Positions 25,048-32,254 of a stretch of 33,122 nt of DNA are shown one piece after another (position 1 is the stretch's first letter; the number at the start of each line of letters is the position of its first letter). Origin of the DNA: Cyclobacteriaceae bacterium (GTDB lineage: Bacteria; Bacteroidota; Bacteroidia; Cytophagales; Cyclobacteriaceae). Below the pieces are notes generated by a model, which worked only from the letters and a program-made list of their open reading frames with translations, searched no databases and was not told the DNA's origin. The stretch covers positions 1 through 33,122 of the forward strand of contig WFNR01000079.1 in assembly GCA_015488485.1 (NCBI GenBank), in the 5' to 3' direction. The translations under genes were made by a program, and so were the position numbers.

Positions 25048-25391
25048 GATTTCCTGCGTTTATTTTCAAAATATCCCTTCCTTATCTGTTTCGTTTTTTC
25101 AATTTCTGCTTTTGCTACTTTATTCGATTTTTTAATCACACCATGTGTCGCTATTACCAATGTGTTCTTATTGTCCGTTTTGTCCCAAAAAGCAAATATC
25201 CTATATTGAATGCCAGAATACCTCGTCCTGAAATACCAAATGTCTTCTTCAAGTTTCTCAAATAACTTCGGATCATTCAAAAGTCTTGCCTTGTCAATGT
25301 TGTAAAATATCTTCTTCCTTGTCTTTCCATCCAGGTTTTGAACGAACTCTATTGCTTCATTCAAAAAAATTACTTCAAATCTTGCAACCAT
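25044..25391 (-). CDS. higB: HigB-like RelE-fold mRNA-interferase toxin
   Basis: 115 residues of the RelE/HigB (Gp49-like) family. Typical segments are VIFLNEAIEFVQNLDGKTRK, then LNDPKLFEKLEEDIWYFRTR and YSGIQYRIFAFWD, and a C-terminal ALVIATHGVIKKSNKV-like strand and helix with Lys/Arg residues (LVIATHGVIKKSNK). These toxins cut mRNA on the ribosome. The reading frame is intact, so the pair may be active. Toxin first, antitoxin second, 4-bp overlap. Toxin-antitoxin pairs are known to stabilise cassette arrays, which fits its place at the upstream end of this one. Confidence 0.86.
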   Translation of the reverse strand: MVARFEVIFLNEAIEFVQNLDGKTRKKIFYNIDKARLLNDPKLFEKLEEDIWYFRTRYSGIQYRIFAFWDKTDNKNTLVIATHGVIKKSNKVAKAEIEKTKQIRKGYFENKRRKS

Positions 25392-25511
25392 TTAATCATT
25401 TTTCCCAAAGATAATAAATGTTTCAATATATAGAAACTTCTTTGGGGTGGTATTTCATATGTTCTCTATTAAACAAGTTTCTCTTGCATGAATGCCAACT
25501 CCTTATAAAAT

Positions 25512-25643
25512 CCCAATATATCATTTTACCTCAAAAGTCACAAGCAATAACGCGGTGAATGTAAAACCTAAAAACCCCTTAGATACTACTATCCCACAAG
25601 CCATATATGCTGCTTTCTCCGGTTATGGCGGCTATTGTTGGCA
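25512..25643 (-). repeat. attC-like site with cassette leader repeat, copy 2
   Basis: 25512-25560 repeats the leader block of 24293-24341. GCAATAACGCGG (25544-25555) faces GCTATTGTTGGC (25631-25642), an imperfect inverted pair about 100 bp apart with GC-rich inner arms (GGTTATGGCGG). On the minus strand the site opens GCCAACAATAGC and closes GCGTTATTGC. It is the right edge of the cassette-like array. Between 25392 and 25511 lies only the higB leader and AT-rich sequence; nothing else is recognised up to the start of the next gene at 25702. Confidence 0.45.
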
Positions 25644-25701
25644 GCGTACTACTTAGTAACGGCCTTTTTCTTTATCTTAGGGCAATCATAATCTGTCATA
25701 T

Positions 25702-28700
25702 ATGCGCCTTATTATCACTACGCTGGCTCTTCTGGTAGCGCTGCCCCTGGCAGCGCAGTGGTCCGACAGCTTTGACGATGGCAACTTCAGCGCAAATCCG
25801 CTATGGCAGGGCGATACGGCTGCCTTTGCCGTTACGACCGGCATGCTACAGCTTAATGCCCCTTCCGCTGCCGCCAGCAAATACCTGTCTACGGCCTCCA
25901 ACATAATCGAAGATGCCACCTGGGAATTTTACGTGCGCCTGGACTTTAACCCTTCCTCCAGCAATTATACCAAGGTGTATCTGGTAGCCGACCAGGCCGA
26001 TCTGCTGGGCGGCCTCAACGGCTATTTTGTCAAGCTGGGTGGCACCCCGGACGAGGTGAGCCTGTACCGCCAGCAGGGCACGGCCACCACCTTGCTCATC
26101 GATGGCCAGGACGGCCGCTTGAGCCTGTCGCAGGTAAGGGTAAACGTGCGGGTGAGCCGCAGCGCGGCCGGCAACTGGCAGCTCGAAACACAGTTGGACG
26201 GAGAGAGCGGCTGGACGCTGGAAGGCAATGCTGCCGACAACCAGGCGTCCGTTGCCGCTTTTTTTGGTGTGGTCTGCACCTATACTTCCACCCGCTCCGA
26301 CAAATTTTATTTCGATAATTTCGTGGTAAACGGCCAGCCTTTTACCGATAACATACCCCCACAGATAAATACCCTGCTGGCTGCTGACTACAACAGGGTT
26401 GTAGTTTCTTTCTCCGAACCGCTTGACACAACCACCGCCATGCAGGCCGGCAACTATCTGCTCAATGGGGCTGCCCTGCCGGCTGCCATCGCCTATTCCG
26501 CAGATAGCGTCACCCTTGCCTATGCCGACAGCCTGGCGCCTTTCAATACGCTGGCCCTTACCGGTCTGGCCGATACGGCCGGCAACATTATGCCCGATAC
26601 GTTGCTCACTTTTTACTACGTAAGCCCAGAGCCCGCCCGGCCCGGAGATGTGGTGTTCAATGAACTGCTGTCCGACCCCTCACCTCCCGAAGACCTGCCG
26701 GAAGCCGAATTCGTAGAACTACGCAATAACAGCCGCAAAGCTATTGATATGACCGGATGGTCAATTTCTGATAAAGTTACTGTGGCTACCTTGTCGGCTT
26801 ATATTCTGTTGCCTGATTCCTTGCTCATCTTATGCCGGTCGGCCGATGAGGCACTCTTTGCCGGCTACGGAGCGGTGTTGGGGCTAAGCACCTGGCCCTC
26901 GCTCAACAACAGCGGTGACAGCCTGGCCCTGATGAGTGCGGCAGGCGAGACCATCGATCTGGTAGCCTACAACAAAAGCTGGTATCGCGACAGCAGCAAA
27001 GAAGACGGTGGCTGGAGCCTGGAGGGCATCAACCCACGGCAGCCCTGCAACGGCCCACTCAACTGGCAAGCCTCTACTGCCTTAGCAGGAGGCACGCCCG
27101 GACAGGAAAATGCCGTTTATCAGCCGCAAGACAGCTTACCACCGGTTTTGCTGGCCCACACCCTTTACCCCGATACTTTGGTGCTGACTTTCGATGAACC
27201 GGTGGCCACAGGCGGTATAAGCGCCACTTTCAGTCCTTCTTTGTCCATCGTACAGCAACAAGCCGATTACAACAAGTTATTGATCATACCGGATAGCTCA
27301 TTCACCTCCGGCACCAGCTATACCCTGCAGCTAAGCGGCCTGGCCGATTGTCTGGGCAATGTGGCGCCTACCCTTACCCTGAGCTTTATTCCGGATTTTC
27401 AACCTCCGGTTGTCGATACGGTGTATGCCGAAATCACCAATATGCTCACGATAGTCTTTGATGAGCCCATTGCCGAACCGGCCCTTGCCGATTTTGATCT
27501 GACCGGTATCGGTATGCCGGCCTCGCTCACTCATAGCGACAACCTTGTCAGGCTGACCTTCGACAGTCAATTGACTTTCAATCAAACCTACACCTTGCAA
27601 ATCACCAACCAAAGCGATACAACCGGCAACAAAATGACCGGACAGTCATTATATGCGTTTATTTACCAGCCGTTGCCTTATCCGGCCTTTGGCGAGGTGC
27701 TGATTAGCGAAATCATGGCTGACCCGGAGCCGGCCGTAGGCCTGCCGGCAGTCGAATATCTTGAACTTGCCAATATCACCGGCAAGCGATTGCAACTGCA
27801 CGGGGTACACCTGGCCGATGCCCTGTCGTCCACTACGCTGGAACAAGTAATTATCGAGCCGCATGAGCAGCTTATCCTGTGCCCGCGAGCGCAGGCCACT
27901 TCATTTGCTTCCTACGGTAAGGTGGCTGGGCTTAGCCCCTGGCCGTCACTCAACAATGCCGGAGACAACCTGGTGCTGCTCGATACGGCCGGGCAGGTCA
28001 TACATTACGTGGCCTATACCGATGACTGGTATGACAATGCGGCCAAAGCGGAGGGCGGTTGGGCGCTGGAGTTGCTCGATACGCTCAACTTCTGTGCAGG
28101 CGATGCCGGCTGGAGCGCCAGCATCGACCCCACCGGAGGCACACCCGGCCATATCAATTCGCTGGCTACGCAAAAGCCTGATCTGGTGCCACCGCACCTC
28201 AGCCAGGCTATAGTAAATGACAATGATAGTATGACCATTCTTTTCAGCGAACCGCTGCAACCCGGTCCGCCTGCTGTGTGGCTGGATAACCAGGTGCTAA
28301 CCGGTGGGCATTTTACCGGTTATGACAAGCGCGCGTTGCAAATAGGCCTTTCGGGATTGGAGAAAAACCGTGAGTATGGGCTGGTGGTCAGGGACTTTGC
28401 CGATTGTGCCGGCAACCGCACACCTGCCGACAGCATAGTCTTTGTGCTGCCCGATACTGCTCGCCCGGGTGAAGTGGTGGTAAATGAAGTCTTGTTCAAC
28501 CCACTGGCTGACGGAGCCGACTTTGTAGAACTCTACAACCCCGGCACTGCCTGGTACGATTTGTATGGCTGGCAGGTGAGCAGCGGCAGTTCTACCCGGG
28601 CCATCGACAGCCACTTGTTGTTGTCCCCCGGTGGTTATCTGGTGCTTACCCCCGATCCGCTCAACATCAGCGACACCTATCCTTATGCTGTCCGGGAAAA

Positions 28701-29280
28701 TTTATTCGCCTTTAATCTGCCCACCTTGCCAAATGAGGCTGGCGTTATCGGGTTATACAATGGTAATGGTACGCTGCTGGATACCGTGCGGTATGACGAA
28801 ACCTGGCATTTTGCTTATCTGCGCGATGTAGAGGGGGTGTCGTTGGAACGTCTGGTTGCCCTAAGCAGCGGTCTGGAGCGTAACAACTGGGCCTCGGCAG
28901 CCGGCAGCGAGGGCTATGCTACGCCCGGCTATGCCAATTCGCAACAACTACCGGCTGGCGGCCGGCAACTGCTAAGCGTCAGCCCCCAGGTTATTTCCCC
29001 GGACGGGGATGGTCGCGATGATCTCTGCCGGATAACGCTGCAGCCAGCTAACCCGGCTTCATTGGTAAGCCTGGTCATTTATAATCTGCAAGGACAGGCG
29101 GTGCGCGAGCTGGCCAACAACCTGTCAGTAGGCAGCAGCGCCACCTTTGTGTGGGACGGCACCGACAGCAGCGGCAGCCGCGTGGCATTGGGGCATTATA
29201 TGCTCGTAGCCGAGCTGTTTACCACCAGCGGCCAGACCGAACGCCATCGCATAAAAGTGGTGGTGGCCACCGGCTTTTGA
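25702..29280 (+). CDS. Large secreted protein with three lamin-tail domains and FlgD-like C-terminus
   Basis: 1192 residues. Signal peptide MRLIITTLALLVALPLAAQ, then a jelly-roll/LamG-like module (about 20-215, WSDSFDDGNFSANPLWQGD). Ig-like modules with a VVSFSEPLDTTTA-type strand (about 217-310, and similar at about 475-570, 575-655 and 830-920) alternate with lamin-tail domains. The latter start at about 313 (VVFNELLSDPSPP), 663 (VLISEIMADPEP) and 923 (VVVNEVLFNPLADGADFVEL). The C-terminus (about 1090-1192, VISPDGDGRDD, YNLQGQAVREL, FVWDGTDSSG) is FlgD/CHU_C-like, as in many exported Bacteroidota proteins, probably type IX secretion cargo. The role is unknown; cell-surface adhesion is a guess. 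The gene is GC-rich like the host genes. Confidence 0.88.
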   Translation: MRLIITTLALLVALPLAAQWSDSFDDGNFSANPLWQGDTAAFAVTTGMLQLNAPSAAASKYLSTASNIIEDATWEFYVRLDFNPSSSNYTKVYLVADQADLLGGLNGYFVKLGGTPDEVSLYRQQGTATTLLIDGQDGRLSLSQVRVNVRVSRSAAGNWQLETQLDGESGWTLEGNAADNQASVAAFFGVVCTYTSTRSDKFYFDNFVVNGQPFTDNIPPQINTLLAADYNRVVVSFSEPLDTTTAMQAGNYLLNGAALPAAIAYSADSVTLAYADSLAPFNTLALTGLADTAGNIMPDTLLTFYYVSPEPARPGDVVFNELLSDPSPPEDLPEAEFVELRNNSRKAIDMTGWSISDKVTVATLSAYILLPDSLLILCRSADEALFAGYGAVLGLSTWPSLNNSGDSLALMSAAGETIDLVAYNKSWYRDSSKEDGGWSLEGINPRQPCNGPLNWQASTALAGGTPGQENAVYQPQDSLPPVLLAHTLYPDTLVLTFDEPVATGGISATFSPSLSIVQQQADYNKLLIIPDSSFTSGTSYTLQLSGLADCLGNVAPTLTLSFIPDFQPPVVDTVYAEITNMLTIVFDEPIAEPALADFDLTGIGMPASLTHSDNLVRLTFDSQLTFNQTYTLQITNQSDTTGNKMTGQSLYAFIYQPLPYPAFGEVLISEIMADPEPAVGLPAVEYLELANITGKRLQLHGVHLADALSSTTLEQVIIEPHEQLILCPRAQATSFASYGKVAGLSPWPSLNNAGDNLVLLDTAGQVIHYVAYTDDWYDNAAKAEGGWALELLDTLNFCAGDAGWSASIDPTGGTPGHINSLATQKPDLVPPHLSQAIVNDNDSMTILFSEPLQPGPPAVWLDNQVLTGGHFTGYDKRALQIGLSGLEKNREYGLVVRDFADCAGNRTPADSIVFVLPDTARPGEVVVNEVLFNPLADGADFVELYNPGTAWYDLYGWQVSSGSSTRAIDSHLLLSPGGYLVLTPDPLNISDTYPYAVRENLFAFNLPTLPNEAGVIGLYNGNGTLLDTVRYDETWHFAYLRDVEGVSLERLVALSSGLERNNWASAAGSEGYATPGYANSQQLPAGGRQLLSVSPQVISPDGDGRDDLCRITLQPANPASLVSLVIYNLQGQAVRELANNLSVGSSATFVWDGTDSSGSRVALGHYMLVAELFTTSGQTERHRIKVVVATGF

Positions 29281-29742
29281 ATGGGCGTGTTATTAGAAAT
29301 GCGGGGAAGCGTTTTTAGCTAAAAGCTAAAAGCTCGAAGCCCGTCTGCTTTCGGGCAGGCTAGAAGCCTCAACATTGAACCCCGGACTTGTTCCTGCCTG
29401 TGGCAGCCAGGCCGGGGTCTGTCTCCCTCATGTAGGCCTACCTTACGACCCGCTTATCCTGGACAAGATAGGCAAGCCGCGGTCTGCCAGGCGGTAGACA
29501 GACACAAGTTAGGAGATTTCGTGTCTATTTTGATAGCTGCCTTTGGGAACCTGGCCTCGAGAGCCTGCCTTCGAGAACCTCAGGCAGTACAAGCAGCTCA
29601 GGCAGGACAGGCAGATCGGCCAGTTCGGTCGAAACAATCCGTTTTATACATACCCAAAAATCTAATGCCGTTCGCCAGATATCTTCAATACTGAGGAAAA
29701 TGAGCCTCCGGCACACCGGAAGCACCTTAAGAGAGACTTTCT
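29281..29742. repeat. Gene-free repeat and hairpin region between two convergent genes
   Basis: 462 bp without a supported gene between the lamin-tail gene and asnB. It opens with copy 1 of a degenerate repeat (29299-29368: ATGCGGGGAAGCGTTTTTAGCT, then AGCTCGAAGC). A CCCCGG/CCGGGG hairpin spans 29380-29417. After 29490 the sequence is rich in CAGGC/GCCTG words (about 29540-29620). A leftward frame here (29525-29725, 66 residues) has a short non-repetitive start and then a degenerate Leu/Pro/Glu pattern. I take it as decayed or spurious. Confidence 0.55.
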
Positions 29743-31425
29743 CTATTGGCTGTTTTTCTTGCCATAACCAGCCGTGTGCACATTGCTCACCGCCCGGCCG
29801 GAAGGATCGACCATTTTGCCAAGTTCTTCATCCCAGGCCAGCACTTCGGGCGTGCTACACGCCACCGAGGGCACCGAAGGCACGGTGGCTGCGGCTGTCT
29901 CGGAGGGGAAGTGCTGCTCAAAAATGGTGCGATAATAGTATTCTTCCTTACTAAGTGGTGGATTTACAGGAAAACGAAACGCACGCCTGTCCATTTGTTC
30001 ATCTGTCACCTCTTGCTCTACTTTTTCTTTGAGGGCGTCAATCCAGCTATAGCCAACGCCATCCGAAAATTGCTCTTTTTGCCGCCATACAACCTCCTCA
30101 GGCAGATAGTCGGCAAAAGCCTGACGCAGCAGCCATTTCTCCATGCGCTGCGGACCGGTCATTTTATCGCGCGGATTAATGGTCATGGCGATGTCCATAA
30201 AGTCTTTATCGAGAAAAGGCACACGCCCTTCCACACCCCAGGCAGCCAGTGCTTTGTTGGCGCGCAAGCAATCATACAGGTGCAGCTTGTCGAGCTTACG
30301 TACCGTTTCCTTATGAAACTCCTCGGCATTGGGCGCTTTGTGAAAATACAGGTAGCCGCCAAACAGTTCATCGGCTCCCTCGCCCGACAGCACCATTTTG
30401 ATACCCATGGAGCGGATTACCCGTGCCATCAGATACATAGGCGTAGAAGCGCGGACAGTAGTTACATCGTAGGTCTCCAGGTAATAGATCACATCGCGCA
30501 CGGCATCCAGCCCTTCCTGCACGGTAAAATTGATTTCATGATGCACCGTACCGATATGCTCGGCCACCTGGCGGGCAAACTTCAGATCGGGGGCTCCTTG
30601 CAGGCCTACGGCAAAAGAGTGCAGCTGCGGCCACCAGGCCTCCTGCAGGTCGTGACTTTCTACCCTGCGGGCCGAAAACTTCTTGGTAATAGCTGCAATG
30701 ATAGACGAGTCCAGCCCACCGGAAATCAGCACCCCAAAAGGCACATCGCTCATCAACTGCCGATGCACAGCCGCCTCCAACCCCTGGCGCAGGCGTTCAA
30801 GATCGGTATTGTTTTCTTTTACATGGCGGTAATCACGCCAATCGCGTTTGTAGTAGCGGGTAGGCTTATCGTCCCGGCTATAAAAGTAGTGACCGGGAGG
30901 AAATATCTCTATTTTATTACATATCCCCTCCAGCGCTTTGAGCTCCGAGGCCACATAATAACGCCCCTCCTTGTCCCAGCCTTGATAGAGCGGGATAATG
31001 CCCATATGATCACGGCCAATCAGGTAAACGTCTTGTTCCACATCATAAAGGGCAAATGCAAAAATGCCGTTCAGGTCTTCCAGGAAATCAATGCCTTTTT
31101 CCTGATAAAGGGCCAGAATCACCTCCGAATCGGAGCCGGTCTGGAATTCATATTTATTTTGTAATTCTTTGCGAAACTGCTGGTGGTTGTAAATTTCGCC
31201 ATTCACCGACAGGATAAGCTTGCCATCGGCACTCTTAAGCGGCTGACCACCTGAAAAGGGGTCCACAATAGCCAGGCGCTCATGTGCCAAAACAGCTTTG
31301 TCGGAACAGTAGATACCCGACCAGTCGGGCCCCCTATGACGTACCCTGCCCGACATGGCCAACACCTGCTGGCGCAGCTCTTCGGTGCAGGCCGATACAT
31401 TAAAAACTGCTACAATACCACACAT
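29743..31425 (-). CDS. asnB: Asparagine synthase B (glutamine-hydrolysing)
   Basis: Makes asparagine from aspartate, ATP and glutamine. 560 residues, normal length. Cys2 right after the initiator Met (MCGIVAVFNV) is the glutaminase nucleophile. The Ntn domain shows RLAIVDP (50-56), NGEIYNH (75-81) and GSDSE (97-101). The synthetase domain has the ATP-binding PP-loop SGGLDSS (235-241), and later GEGADELFGGY and GVEGRVPFLDKDF. The C-terminal about 25 residues are variable. The gene is divergent from the DUF2490 gene with 136 bp between starts, and no convincing promoter boxes were seen there. Confidence 0.96.
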   Translation of the reverse strand: MCGIVAVFNVSACTEELRQQVLAMSGRVRHRGPDWSGIYCSDKAVLAHERLAIVDPFSGGQPLKSADGKLILSVNGEIYNHQQFRKELQNKYEFQTGSDSEVILALYQEKGIDFLEDLNGIFAFALYDVEQDVYLIGRDHMGIIPLYQGWDKEGRYYVASELKALEGICNKIEIFPPGHYFYSRDDKPTRYYKRDWRDYRHVKENNTDLERLRQGLEAAVHRQLMSDVPFGVLISGGLDSSIIAAITKKFSARRVESHDLQEAWWPQLHSFAVGLQGAPDLKFARQVAEHIGTVHHEINFTVQEGLDAVRDVIYYLETYDVTTVRASTPMYLMARVIRSMGIKMVLSGEGADELFGGYLYFHKAPNAEEFHKETVRKLDKLHLYDCLRANKALAAWGVEGRVPFLDKDFMDIAMTINPRDKMTGPQRMEKWLLRQAFADYLPEEVVWRQKEQFSDGVGYSWIDALKEKVEQEVTDEQMDRRAFRFPVNPPLSKEEYYYRTIFEQHFPSETAAATVPSVPSVACSTPEVLAWDEELGKMVDPSGRAVSNVHTAGYGKKNSQ

Positions 31426-31561
31426 TTATTCTTTCTTTTAAAAAATGAATGGACAAAAAGACAGTATAAATACGGCATAAACAAATTTGCACGTGTCGGA
31501 TGGCAGAATTTTTGTCTTTTTTCCTTTCGCTGCCCGCTTTTTTACCATAAACTTGGCAAAT

Positions 31562-32254
31562 ATGTATTCCGCTGTGTACAAGCGCCTGTTCATCGTTCTG
31601 CTCATAATAAGTTGCGGTATACCCGTGCTGGGTCAGGATTCCCGTTCGTGGGATAATCAAATCTATCTGGGCAACAAAATCGTATTTGGCAGGAACAAAT
31701 GGAATTTTTCTGGCGAAATACAAACCCGCATGCGCAACAACCTGCAAAGTCTGGACAATTGGTATCTGGAGTTTGTAGCCACCTATATGGCCGGAAAACA
31801 CCTGGAGATAGTACCCGACCTGCGTTACTCAATAAAACCGACCAAATTGGAACTACGTCCGGGTATCGGAGTACTGTACAAGCTGAACATCCGGCAGATA
31901 CAGATTGTTAACCAGGTAAAATATCAGTTCGATATACCTACGTCAGGGCCTTCAGGGCATGCTTTACGAGAAGTAGTTTTTTTCAATCATCGTTTCAACG
32001 ACCGGCTTATTGGCACTATGGTAGGTGGTTTTATCTATCGTTGGTGGCCACACTGGAATGGTTTCCAATATATCCGGGTAGGGCCGGGACTCACCTATGT
32101 TTTCGATCGTAAGCACAGTTTACATTTTAGCTATTTTGTAGGGGTAGAAAACAATACCGAATCTTGGTTATGGGCCGGCATTCCGGTAATTCAGTTGTCG
32201 ATTAATATCTCCCAGCCTTATGAATATACTCCGGCCTATTATTTTAATTTTTGA
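31562..32254 (+). CDS. DUF2490-type outer-membrane barrel protein
   Basis: 230 residues from ATG 31562 (MYSAVYKRLFIVLLIISCGI); an upstream in-frame ATG at 31487 adds 25 unlikely residues. A signal peptide ends near VLGQDSRSW. The strands W.NQIYLGNKIVFGRNKWNFSGEIQTRM, then FVATYMAGKHLEIVPDLRYS and GIGVLYKLN, match the DUF2490 pattern. The C-terminus ends in aromatic YYFNF, as in outer-membrane barrels. Function unknown. No operon partner is seen on this strand. Confidence 0.78.
   Translation: MYSAVYKRLFIVLLIISCGIPVLGQDSRSWDNQIYLGNKIVFGRNKWNFSGEIQTRMRNNLQSLDNWYLEFVATYMAGKHLEIVPDLRYSIKPTKLELRPGIGVLYKLNIRQIQIVNQVKYQFDIPTSGPSGHALREVVFFNHRFNDRLIGTMVGGFIYRWWPHWNGFQYIRVGPGLTYVFDRKHSLHFSYFVGVENNTESWLWAGIPVIQLSINISQPYEYTPAYYFNF

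Larger units (their letters stand above)
21885..25643 (-). mobile_element. Putative integron-like cassette array without integrase (CALIN-like)
   Basis: Five genes in four units (thioredoxin-like; beta-barrel; PH-like; higB-higA) are all leftward and visibly AT-richer than their neighbours. The three internal junctions and the right edge hold an imperfect inverted-repeat site that starts about 9-29 bp after a stop codon and ends a short way before the next unit. Site ends resemble attC boxes: CCTAAC/GTTAGG, GCCAACAACGC/GCGTTATGGC. Loop sequences recur between sites. By established knowledge, runs of attC sites without an integron integrase are called CALINs and often contain toxin-antitoxin cassettes. 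No integrase lies in the window and several boxes fit GTTRRRY only in part, so the assignment is inference. Confidence 0.5.

Noticed and set aside
29525-29725. Leftward 66-codon frame with Leu/Pro/Glu repeats
   Set aside because: The end is a translation of degenerate CAGGC repeats; only a short start looks protein-like, so it is at best a decayed gene.
29746-31164. Long rightward open frame (472 codons) opposite asnB
   Set aside because: It lies wholly antisense to a clear asnB gene and its translation has no family resemblance; it is a composition shadow.
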